A DNA stretch of 6,634 bases from Candidatus Pacearchaeota archaeon (GTDB lineage Archaea > Nanobdellota > Nanobdellia > Pacearchaeales > GW2011-AR1): positions 1-6,634 of the forward strand of contig RFLC01000058.1 of assembly GCA_003694055.1 (NCBI GenBank). Reading direction: 5' to 3'. A model generated the notes under the pieces. That model saw only the letters and a program-made list of their open reading frames with translations. It searched no databases and was not told where the DNA came from. The translations under genes and the position numbers were made by a program. Position 1 is the stretch's first letter; every line of letters starts with the position of its first letter. This document shows, piece after piece, positions 1-6,123 of this stretch.

Positions 1-1
1 A

Positions 2-337
2 AGCGGGAGCGAGGAGAAAAAGGAGGAGAAGAAAGAGGAAAAGGCGAGCGAGAAGATTGTGGCAGCGTTGACTTTTAACAACGGGATTATGGTTTCGAGC
101 TTGAAGGAGTTGAGAGATGTCCTGCCGAACTTTGACGAGGATGTTTTGGCAGAGCATGTTAACGACGAGAAAAACGACATTGCGAAATGGGCAAGAGAGC
201 AGTTTGGAGATGAGCTTGGGGAGAAACTGGCGAAGGCAAAGACGAAGGATGAGCTGATAAAGTCAATTGATGAGTTTGTTAAGTCAAAAGAAGGAGGTGA
301 GAAGGAGAGTGGGAAAGAAAAAGGCGGTAAAAAGTAG
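2..337 (+). CDS. DUF5752-like domain protein, C-terminal part (cut by left edge)
   Basis: The frame is open to the left edge, so this is the end of a longer protein. Before the domain lies a Lys/Glu-rich stretch (about 18 residues visible) typical of a charged linker. The domain starts near base 65 with ALTFNNGIMVSSLKEL and continues with LAEHVNDEKNDIAKWAREQFGD. The pattern of a Phe-rich start, 'SLKEL', 'HVN..KNDIA.W' and 'GDE' is what I recognise as the DUF5752 family, which has no firm function and is frequent in archaea, often as a terminal module. The protein ends in a Lys/Gly/Glu-rich tail. A GTG at 59 could be read as a start giving 92 residues, but no ribosome binding site sits at the right distance and the frame continues upstream, so a truncated longer gene is more likely. 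The next gene starts inside its 3' end. Confidence 0.6.
   Translation, partial: SGSEEKKEEKKEEKASEKIVAALTFNNGIMVSSLKELRDVLPNFDEDVLAEHVNDEKNDIAKWAREQFGDELGEKLAKAKTKDELIKSIDEFVKSKEGGEKESGKEKGGKK
291..300 (+). promoter_or_regulatory. Strong Shine-Dalgarno site inside the upstream gene
   Basis: AAGGAGGTGA is a near-perfect complement of the 16S rRNA 3' end. It lies within the 3' end of the DUF5752-like gene and is followed after 8 nt by a GTG at 309 in the frame of the next gene. This decides the start chosen for that gene over the TTG/ATG at 267/270 and the ATG at 417. Confidence 0.65.
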
Positions 338-812
338 TACTGCGCGAGCGTTTAGGAAAGGGAGCAGGAAACAACGGGCGGCGCAGAGCAGGGAGAGTTC
401 GAGCGGGACAGGCCAAATGCAGAGTTTGGAGAAGTTGAAAAGAAGGCATGAGTTGTTTGTAAAACTTGCGCGCGAGAAGATTGCAGAGCTGGAAAGCATA
501 GCTCGAAAAGAGCTTGGCAAGGAGAAGTTTAGGAAAATATCGTCGATAAGCGAGGAGAGCGAGCGCGCTGAGGCGTTGTTTAGGGCTTTGACTAACTTGG
601 TTGAGCGGGAGATTGCGAGTCTTGAGCGCATTTTTGACAGGGCAAGCGAGGATGGAAAATCGAGCGACGCGGTTTTTGCAGAGGTTAAGTTCATTCTTGC
701 GCGTTCGAAGCTTGAGCATTTCAAAGTTAGTTGCGAAAGAAAAGAGTTTTATAAGATTAAGGGCTTGTTAAATGAGGTAAAAAAGGAGTTGAAAGATGCT
801 GGGATTGTTTAA
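309..812 (+). CDS. Small basic helical protein, unknown function
   Basis: I do not recognise the family. From the GTG at 309 the product is 167 residues. Residues 1-35 are strongly basic and Ser/Gly/Arg-rich, low in complexity and probably disordered. Residues 38-160 look fully alpha-helical with heptad-like leucines and alternating Lys/Glu (LEKLKRRHELFVKLAREKIAEL and LTNLVEREIASLERIF regions). There is one cysteine (142) and no signal peptide or membrane segment. The start follows a perfect AAGGAGGTGA at 8 nt and overlaps the upstream gene by 29 nt; an ATG at 417 would remove the basic tail but lacks a good ribosome binding site. The last 17 nt overlap the next gene. The overlap at both ends suggests translational coupling and a shared role with its neighbours, perhaps as a partner of the coiled-coil protein. 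Nucleic-acid binding through the basic tail is a guess. Confidence 0.65.
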   Translation: MGKKKAVKSSTARAFRKGSRKQRAAQSRESSSGTGQMQSLEKLKRRHELFVKLAREKIAELESIARKELGKEKFRKISSISEESERAEALFRALTNLVEREIASLERIFDRASEDGKSSDAVFAEVKFILARSKLEHFKVSCERKEFYKIKGLLNEVKKELKDAGIV

Positions 813-1641
813 GAAAAAGAAGAGCTCGGAGGAGGCAAGCGAGGAGGGCAGCGAGGAAACTTCTGCTACTCCGGCAAAAGCAGAGAAAAGTTCTGCTAGC
901 ATTGGTTCGAGTTCTGGCGGCGCAGGATTGGTGAAGTTATCGACGGAAGTTGATAGGTTGAAAGCGGCGATTGAGTCTTTTAACGAGGCGCGCAAAGCAA
1001 TGACTGAGCGCATAAGCAGGGTGAGCGAGCAGATTGGCGAGTTGCGCGCAATGATTCTTGACCGCGACAGAACAATTCAAGAGATTGAGTTGAAGGCAGT
1101 GAAGGCTGCTGACCTTGTCGAGAGTGTCCAGCCTGACAAATTGATGACAGAGTTACAGAAAGAGGATGCAAAGATAGAAGCATTGAAGGCAAACCTCGAG
1201 GGAAACGAGGCGATTATGGACCGCATCATGAACGAGATGAAAGAACTGCGAAAGAAGATGGAGTTTCTTCGCGGGATTGATGAAATAGTTAAGTTAAGCG
1301 AGGAGGTTAAGTCAGAGCTTGTTGAGATAAAAAAAGTGCAGGCGCAGATTCATGTTGATGCAGACAAGGTTGAGACAATTTATGCAGAGTTGAGGAAGAA
1401 GTTCAAGGAGATAGATTTGTTTAGCGATAGTTTGAACGAGTTTAAAGTTAAGATTGAACAGAACACGAAAGATATTGATGTTATCAAGACAAAGATTAGC
1501 GGGTTGGCTGAGAAGGAAGAGCTTGACAGGTTGGTGCAGAAAGTGCAGAAATACATTGATGTGTTGAAGGAGATTGACAAGCGCTCGTCGCTGAGCAAAG
1601 ACCTTGCGCAGTTGAAAACATTGCTTGAAAGTTTTAAATAG
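796..1641 (+). CDS. Coiled-coil protein with amphipathic basic N-terminus
   Basis: The product has 281 residues. It begins MLGLFKKKKSS, a hydrophobic-then-basic motif like the peripheral membrane anchors at the start of FtsY-type proteins, so docking to the inner face of the membrane is plausible (inference). Residues 10-45 form a Ser/Glu/Ala-rich linker. From about 46 to the end the sequence is almost continuous coiled coil: EVDRLKAAIESF, ISRVSEQIGELRAMI, DRDRTIQEIELKAVKAADLVESV, then further heptads to DKRSSLSKDLAQLKTLLESFK. No enzyme motif is visible. ATG 796 has GGAG at 785-788, 7 nt upstream, and overlaps the previous gene by 17 nt. Proteins of this layout could be scaffolds, in the manner of the coiled-coil accessory proteins of archaeal pili or archaella, but nothing in the window proves that role. 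Confidence 0.75.
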   Translation: MLGLFKKKKSSEEASEEGSEETSATPAKAEKSSASIGSSSGGAGLVKLSTEVDRLKAAIESFNEARKAMTERISRVSEQIGELRAMILDRDRTIQEIELKAVKAADLVESVQPDKLMTELQKEDAKIEALKANLEGNEAIMDRIMNEMKELRKKMEFLRGIDEIVKLSEEVKSELVEIKKVQAQIHVDADKVETIYAELRKKFKEIDLFSDSLNEFKVKIEQNTKDIDVIKTKISGLAEKEELDRLVQKVQKYIDVLKEIDKRSSLSKDLAQLKTLLESFK

Positions 1642-1674
1642 TTAGTTGGCTTTGCTTAATGGGTGAAAAGAGGT

Positions 1675-2490
1675 ATGGGAGAGAAACCTATATCGTGGGA
1701 TTTGGCGAGAAAGCTGGGCTTAGCGTTTGCATTCGCAGCCCTGCTTCTCGCTCAGCTTTATTTTGCGTTGGCGATTGAACCAAGCGGAGCTTCGGTGAGC
1801 GTGGTGAGGAGCGAGAGAGCGCCAGCAGACAGCGCCGGCAGCGTTCCTGCGCAAGCAGGCAATGTGACTGAGCTTAACATTTTTGGCTATTCAGTCACGC
1901 AAGCATGGCAAGGATACTTTGGAAATGTCACTGGAACGATTGAATTGGCTGATGCGACTGGAAATGTGCTTTACAATTGGTCGCTCGCAAACCCTGCAGG
2001 AGAGGTTTACGCTTCAACAAACTCGTCGATAAGCTGGACAAACATTCAGTGTTTCAACTTTACTGCAGACGGCACTTACACTGGCTCAGAAACGCCCGGA
2101 GCAACAAACTTGCACGGCACAAATCTCTCTCAGTTGGAATCGCAGTTCAACATTGCTCCGGATGATGTCGATGGAGTTGACGAGACATTTACTCTGCTTG
2201 GCGCTGGAACGCATGATTTGTTCTACACAGCAAACTTGGAGTTTGCAGAGGGCGAGTGCCCGAATACGCGCGTTTACAGCGCTAGCGGAACAGGAGTTCC
2301 AAACCAGTTTGAAGAGGCGCTGATGTATGAGCCAACAACTGCGAGCGTTGTGTTCGCAGCTTTGCTAGAGCCAGGAAGCGTGCAAGGTTTTGACTCAAAT
2401 GATTATGACTTTGAAATGCTTGTCCTTGAAGATGGGCATGCTACAGACACTTCAACCACATCCTATTACTTTTACGTTGAGTTAGAGTAA
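1675..2490 (+). CDS. Signal-anchored, probably N-glycosylated surface protein
   Basis: The product is 271 residues from ATG 1675. This start is chosen because GGTGA at 1662-1666 lies 8 nt upstream; a GTG at 1663 is inside that site. One hydrophobic segment (about residues 13-34, KLGLAFAFAALLLAQLYFAL) acts as a signal peptide or anchor. The rest is a beta-rich, acidic, Thr/Ser/Asn-rich extracellular domain. Six N-X-S/T sequons are visible (N63, N84, N101, N116, N128, N150), and the only two cysteines (126 and 195) could form a disulfide. Notable blocks are QAWQGYFGNVTGTI, NVLYNWSLANPAGEVYA, DDVDGVDETF, LMYEPTTASVVFAALLEPG and FEMLVLEDGHATDTSTTSYYFYVELE. From memory the last blocks resemble a widespread secreted family of DPANN archaea without assigned function. 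It lies 33 nt after the coiled-coil gene and is followed by an oligo-T tract. Confidence 0.75.
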   Translation: MGEKPISWDLARKLGLAFAFAALLLAQLYFALAIEPSGASVSVVRSERAPADSAGSVPAQAGNVTELNIFGYSVTQAWQGYFGNVTGTIELADATGNVLYNWSLANPAGEVYASTNSSISWTNIQCFNFTADGTYTGSETPGATNLHGTNLSQLESQFNIAPDDVDGVDETFTLLGAGTHDLFYTANLEFAEGECPNTRVYSASGTGVPNQFEEALMYEPTTASVVFAALLEPGSVQGFDSNDYDFEMLVLEDGHATDTSTTSYYFYVELE

Positions 2491-2501
2491 TTTTGTTTTT
2501 T
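2491..2501 (+). terminator. Oligo-T tract, probable archaeal terminator
   Basis: TTTTGTTTTTT follows directly after the stop codon of the surface-protein gene. Archaeal RNA polymerase typically stops at such T tracts without needing a stem-loop. It would end the plus-strand block. Confidence 0.5.
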
Positions 2502-2563
2502 GACACAGCTCTGAGAGGAGTGTTTTGCGAATTTTCTATTTTTGCGTTAATGTTCGCAAGAGC

Positions 2564-2580
2564 TTCGCGCAGCGCGCGAA
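2564..2580. repeat. GC-rich hairpin, 7-bp stem
   Basis: TTCGCGC (2564-2570) pairs perfectly with GCGCGAA (2574-2580) around a 3-nt loop. An alternative, wider stem pairs GTTCGC (2552-2557) with GCGAAC (2576-2581). It lies between the ends of convergent genes. It could be an RNA 3' end structure or part of a small RNA. Confidence 0.45.
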
Positions 2581-2654
2581 CTTCAACTCTCGCGCGTTGC
2601 ACAGGGGAATATCGCGCTGGCGGGAGATGGGTTTTTGTTAACTGCTGCGTTTGC

Positions 2655-2674
2655 GTATATACGTTTGTATATAC
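2655..2674. repeat. GTATATAC pair, copy 1
   Basis: Two copies of the self-complementary octamer GTATATAC (2655-2662 and 2667-2674) are separated by 4 nt (GTTT). The same arrangement recurs at 6380-6399. In single-stranded form the two octamers could pair with each other, and a flanking TTTGC (2650-2654) could pair with GCAAA (2684-2688) across a bulge. As duplex DNA it resembles a tandem operator for a dimeric DNA-binding protein, one helical turn apart (12 nt centre to centre). Confidence 0.6.
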
Positions 2675-2776
2675 ATATTTACCGCAAAGTTAATTTCATC
2701 TTGCGAGCGATTTGTGGGAGTGTTGGCAGCAGGGCAATACGAGGGGAAGCGGCGCAGTTTCCTTGCTTTTGCGAGC

Positions 2777-4027
2777 TTAGAACAAGTAGAAAATAATTGC
2801 AGGCGCGAGCAACGCTCCCATGAGCTGCACGCGCCTTACTCTCGACGAGATAGCATAAATACCAACACTTGATGCAACTGCCAAAACTAGCAAACCCTGT
2901 GTGCCAGAGAGCAGGAATGTCAGCGCAACAAGAATTGCAATTATTGCAATCGAGAGTTTGTTGTAATTCATTTTATTCAAGAGCTTTATCGCTTGACGGC
3001 TTACCGCAATGCCAACAACAAACGCTAGCAAGCCCGAGGCAATGCTGACGCTAAGCAGAGCAAGGAATTGAGAGAATGTTAGTTTGTCGACGAGAGCGCG
3101 GACAGCAACAGCTGCGCCAGTGCGCGCGCGGTCTATTGCGTAAAGCGCGGCAAAGCTTAAGCCCATAACAATTGTGTTTATTGCACCAAGCAAGAACAAG
3201 AATGTTTTTGGTTTGCGCTGGTTTGTCAACTCGCTTGCGAGGATTGCTGCGTGAGATGAGCCAATGCCGGGCAAGAATGCGCAGAGCGGCGCAGAAACGC
3301 TAGCACTTCCTAACGACTTAAACAACTCTCTTCCAGAAGGAAATGCATTTTTTGCAAACTCTTTTGAGAGTAGTTCTCTTTTTGTTGGAATCTTCTGTTT
3401 TGGTATTGTTTCTTTGCGTGCTGCTGAGAGGGCGAGCGCAGATATTCCGAACAAACCTGTTAAAAGAGGCAGGAGCGGTTCGCGGATTGGGAGTTTTAGG
3501 GTTGCAATTCCTAGAAATGCTGACAGCGAGAACACAACCAAACCATTGAAAAAATTTTCCTCTCGCAAAAGCATGAACGCAGAGATAAAGATTAGCGCAA
3601 ATGGAATTATGCTAACTAATGCAAAGTAAAATTTTTTGAGCGTGAAACTCGCAAGCAGGGAAATGAAAAGGATGATTGGCAAAGCTGCGAGCGAACCTGC
3701 GAGAGTTGTGGCGATTGCATCAAACGCCTTGCCTTCGAGGAGCATCTTGTGCCCCGGCAAGATTGAAAGGAAAGAATCTTCTTCTGGCGCGCCGAGCAGA
3801 ACAGCAGGAATGAAGTCGAGAAATGTGTGGGTGATTGCCATTGAAATGACAAACATCGCGAGGACTTGCGAGTAATTTTCTAGCAAGGTTGGAAAAGCAA
3901 GAGCGTTTGTTGCGATGCTTGCTGCAATGAGATTGATGTGCAAGCCGGGAGTTATGCCTGTGAGCGCGCCTGCGGCTATTCCGAGGAGAATTGCGGCAAG
4001 GTAAAGCAAGGGGCTTGCAAATACCAT
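2777..4027 (-). CDS. TctA-like (DUF112) membrane transporter protein
   Basis: The product is 416 residues, almost all hydrophobic, with roughly 10-12 membrane segments. The two signature regions of the TctA/DUF112 permease fold are present: GALTGITPGLHINL (residues 20-33) with the following GAPEEDSFLSILPGHKMLLEGKAFDAI (79-105), and the second-half counterpart FLPGIGSSHAAILASELT (251-268). In bacteria TctA (about 500 residues) is the large permease subunit for tricarboxylates, working with small TctB and a periplasmic binding protein TctC. This version is shorter and no TctB or TctC is in the window, which fits the stand-alone archaeal members of the family whose substrate is unknown. ATG 4027 lies 12 nt after the phosphatase stop, and that gap has no Shine-Dalgarno motif, so translation probably depends on the upstream gene. 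Family call is firm, substrate is not. Confidence 0.8.
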   Translation of the reverse strand: MVFASPLLYLAAILLGIAAGALTGITPGLHINLIAASIATNALAFPTLLENYSQVLAMFVISMAITHTFLDFIPAVLLGAPEEDSFLSILPGHKMLLEGKAFDAIATTLAGSLAALPIILFISLLASFTLKKFYFALVSIIPFALIFISAFMLLREENFFNGLVVFSLSAFLGIATLKLPIREPLLPLLTGLFGISALALSAARKETIPKQKIPTKRELLSKEFAKNAFPSGRELFKSLGSASVSAPLCAFLPGIGSSHAAILASELTNQRKPKTFLFLLGAINTIVMGLSFAALYAIDRARTGAAVAVRALVDKLTFSQFLALLSVSIASGLLAFVVGIAVSRQAIKLLNKMNYNKLSIAIIAILVALTFLLSGTQGLLVLAVASSVGIYAISSRVRRVQLMGALLAPAIIFYLF

Positions 4028-4039
4028 GAGGGGTTTCGC

Positions 4040-4885
4040 TTATTTGAAAATACCAAACCTGTACGCACCTTCGATTATCCCGGAGACGTAATTTCCATTG
4101 AGCAATTTTCCGCTATGCGGCTCGACGAAATTTCCCTTTGCGATATACACCCTGCCTTTAAGTTTTTTCTTTTTTGCAATCTCAAGGAGTTTTTCTTTGA
4201 CGCTTGGCGAGGCATTTTTGACAAGCACGCCGAAATAGCCAGAGGTTAGTGCATGAATGTCGTTTCCAGAGTCGCCTGCAAACATTACCTTGTTTTTTTC
4301 TTTGCGCTGAGTTTTGAAGATTTTTTTCAAAACATGCTCCAGCGCTGCTTGCTTGTTTCCGCTCGGCGGCATCACATCGAGCAAACCGATTTTTCTGTTA
4401 ACATCGACGCTGTAAATTAATGTGGCTTTGATTTTTTTTGCGCGCAGTTTTGCTCGGACTTTTGACAAGAGCGAAGAGGGTTTGATGGAGAGCGGCACGT
4501 AATAACTTTGTTTGAAATCGTTCAGTTTCGATAATTCTTGTTGCTTTATCCCTTTAATTCCTGACAGAACGCGCGCGATGTCCTTGCGAGTTAGGTTGCG
4601 CCACTCTTTGGCAAGCACAGCTTTCCACGAAGCATCTTCTTTAAGTTTGCCGTTTTCGAATTTGTAGACTAGTGTTCCAACAAGCGCGACGGCGAACTTT
4701 GGAGTCGGGAGAGAGTAGCGCGCAATGCCGTCGCGCAACAAGCGTTCGTTTCTTCCTGTGACGAAAATCAAGGTTGTTTTGTTTTTCTTTATCAGTTTTT
4801 TAAACAAACTCATTGCGTTTTTCGTTTGCCTGTGCGAGCCGTTGGGTATCAGAGTGCGGTCGAGGTCAGTTGCGATGACATTCAT
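4040..4885 (-). CDS. HAD phosphatase of the sucrose-6-phosphate phosphatase type
   Basis: The product is 281 residues. All four HAD motifs are visible: D7-L-D9-R-T (motif I nucleophile and acid), VT43GR (motif II), GNK178 (motif III lysine) and GD205SGND209 (motif IV). The cap is of the C2/IIB type. Several blocks match the sucrose-6-phosphate phosphatase family (S6PP): VTGRNERLL, LVGTLVY, KQSYYV, GLLDVMPPSGNKQAAL, MFAGDSGNDIHAL, GVLVKNASPSVKE and a C-terminal SGIIEGAYRFGIF. The expected reaction is removal of phosphate from a phosphorylated sugar, most likely a disaccharide phosphate, in the cytoplasm. The start at 4885 is preceded by GAGGTG (4891-4896) at 5 nt and overlaps the glycosidase stop as ATGA. 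A further upstream ATG (5011) would overlap the glycosidase gene heavily and add a non-family N-terminus, so it is rejected. Mannosyl-3-phosphoglycerate or trehalose phosphate phosphatase are the alternatives. Confidence 0.8.
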   Translation of the reverse strand: MNVIATDLDRTLIPNGSHRQTKNAMSLFKKLIKKNKTTLIFVTGRNERLLRDGIARYSLPTPKFAVALVGTLVYKFENGKLKEDASWKAVLAKEWRNLTRKDIARVLSGIKGIKQQELSKLNDFKQSYYVPLSIKPSSLLSKVRAKLRAKKIKATLIYSVDVNRKIGLLDVMPPSGNKQAALEHVLKKIFKTQRKEKNKVMFAGDSGNDIHALTSGYFGVLVKNASPSVKEKLLEIAKKKKLKGRVYIAKGNFVEPHSGKLLNGNYVSGIIEGAYRFGIFK

Positions 4886-6120
4886 TTGAACACCTCTTTC
4901 CGTCGGAAAACAGCTTCGTGAGCCATTATTGTTGCTGCTGCGCTCCATGCTTGGAGAGGTTTGCCTCCAGGAGTGAGCTTTTTTCCATGAATGAATTCGT
5001 AGAACTGCCACTTTTCTCCGTTCTTTCCGAGCGAGTTGGCGCGGTTGATGCCGTGCAAGTAAAGGGCAGCGGTTTCAGGAGAGTGGCGCGCCAACCATGC
5101 TGCGAAGAAACCAGTTATCATCTGCCAAAGCCCTCCGTTGTGATACTCGTGCGGTTTGTTGCGGAACTTGATTGAGTAGTTCGCCTTTAACTCCTCCCAG
5201 TCATTTTCGTGAGGAAAGATTGGCGGATAGAATGCAGGCAAAAGGTATTTTGTCCGTCGGGAAAATTGCTCTAGAATGTAATTTAGAATTTTCTTTTCTT
5301 TTTGTTTTGGCATCTCAAGCAGGTGGAGCGCTAGCGAGTTGCCGAAGCCATCGAACCTGCATCCGTATCCAGAAGGGTTGAAGTACGGCAGAAAGAAAGT
5401 TTCTTTCATGCGCTTTTGCTTGAAAACTTTTTTGAAGATTGTGGGATGGTAAACGAACTCTGAGTCAATATGCTTGCGCTCAGGCCAGAAGTTGACGAGA
5501 ATCATCTGCTTTGCCCGCTCTGCGCGCTCGTTGTATTTTTTGATGTGCTTTTTCATTTTTCTCGAGAGCCATGCCATTTCCTGCCAGGCGCGCATGTACA
5601 AAATCTCGTCGTAAAGCACATAACCCTCTTGGATGTACTCGTCTGCCCAGTCGCCTCCTTTAGGCACATAAATGAAACCTTTGTCGTTGAACTCATACAA
5701 GTGCACTAAGCTCATTGTCTTGCGAAGCTTGTTAAAGTGTTTGTGCAAGAACGGCAGGTCGTTTGTGCGCTTGATGTATTGCGCGAAACCGATGACAAAC
5801 CAGAGATTTGCGTCAACTCTCCCAGCTGTTCCGCCGTAGCTTGCTTTTTTTGTTGTTGGGTTGACATTGCTTGGGATGTTTCCGTGGCGGTGCTGGAACT
5901 TGAGAAGGGTTGAGAGCGAGAGTTTGACTTTTTTTATGAGCGATTTTCGCGAGGTCATCAGCGCAGCTAGCGAGCAAATCATGCTGTCCCGTGCCCAGAT
6001 GTTTTCGTAGCGGTCGCCGTCGACAGCTGAAGCTTTGAAGCCGTAGCGGTTGCTAGCTTTTTCTAGAACTTCGACGGCTTTTTCATAAGCTTGGCTAGGA
6101 TTAAACTCTCTGTGAGCCAT
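4882..6120 (-). CDS. GH100 (neutral/alkaline invertase)-like glycosidase
   Basis: The product is 412 residues, cytosolic, with the motif order of an (alpha/alpha)6-barrel glycosidase. Visible blocks: DRYENIWARDSMICSLAALM (37-55), matching the 'NYDQVFVRDF' region of plant and cyanobacterial invertases; GRVDANLWFVIGFAQYIKRTND (100-121); GGDWADEYIQEGYVLYDEILYMRAW (155-179), which should hold the catalytic acid (D157 or D160); GFGNSLALHLL (258-268); EYHNGGLWQMITGFFAA (325-341); and WQFYEFIHGK...QAWSAAA (371-396), where E375 is the likely catalytic base. The last block reads closer to the 'FYEWxHG' of bacterial proteins annotated amylo-alpha-1,6-glucosidase than to 'WPEYYD' of plant invertases, so substrate is open: sucrose is favoured because an S6PP-type phosphatase is coupled to it. 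Start ATG 6120 lies 3 nt after the zinc-ribbon stop; the stop overlaps the phosphatase start by 4 nt. Confidence 0.75.
   Translation of the reverse strand: MAHREFNPSQAYEKAVEVLEKASNRYGFKASAVDGDRYENIWARDSMICSLAALMTSRKSLIKKVKLSLSTLLKFQHRHGNIPSNVNPTTKKASYGGTAGRVDANLWFVIGFAQYIKRTNDLPFLHKHFNKLRKTMSLVHLYEFNDKGFIYVPKGGDWADEYIQEGYVLYDEILYMRAWQEMAWLSRKMKKHIKKYNERAERAKQMILVNFWPERKHIDSEFVYHPTIFKKVFKQKRMKETFFLPYFNPSGYGCRFDGFGNSLALHLLEMPKQKEKKILNYILEQFSRRTKYLLPAFYPPIFPHENDWEELKANYSIKFRNKPHEYHNGGLWQMITGFFAAWLARHSPETAALYLHGINRANSLGKNGEKWQFYEFIHGKKLTPGGKPLQAWSAAATIMAHEAVFRRKEVFK
4891..4896 (-). promoter_or_regulatory. Shine-Dalgarno site of the phosphatase gene
   Basis: GAGGTG on the minus strand lies 5 nt upstream of ATG 4885, inside the last codons of the glycosidase gene. 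It fixes the phosphatase start and supports coupling through the ATGA overlap. Confidence 0.65.
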
Positions 6121-6123
6121 TTT

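Larger units (their letters stand above)
2491..2776. other. Gene-free stretch between convergent genes
   Basis: I see no convincing gene here. Short open frames on the plus strand (2493-2693 and 2651-2872) have Arg/Cys/Ser-rich translations and no ribosome binding site. The stretch holds the oligo-T tract, a GC-rich hairpin (2564-2580), the GTATATAC pair (2655-2674) and a G-rich segment (about 2701-2758). There is no oligo-T on the minus strand, so the end of the minus-strand operon is not marked by an ordinary archaeal terminator. Confidence 0.6.

Noticed and set aside
284..724. Two long minus-strand frames opposite the small basic protein
   Set aside because: Both mirror the purine-rich plus-strand genes, giving Leu/Ser/Phe-rich translations with no domain pattern, and lack ribosome binding sites.
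1633..1640. TTTAAATA as a TATA box for the surface-protein gene
   Set aside because: The word fits and the distance would start the RNA near 1663, but that would cut into the ribosome binding site; it also overlaps the end of the coiled-coil gene, so I did not list it.
2493..2693. Short plus-strand open frame after the surface-protein gene
   Set aside because: The translation is rich in Arg, Cys and Ser with no domain pattern, has no ribosome binding site, and spans the hairpin and the GTATATAC pair.
3264..3629. Plus-strand open frame of about 120 codons
   Set aside because: It is antisense to the TctA-like gene, whose transmembrane signature is clear; the frame is a by-product of codon use.
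4886..5011. Upstream in-frame extension of the phosphatase
   Set aside because: It would overlap the glycosidase by more than 120 nt and add a Ser/Arg-rich sequence before the motif-I strand; ATG 4885 has a good ribosome binding site and the expected HAD start.
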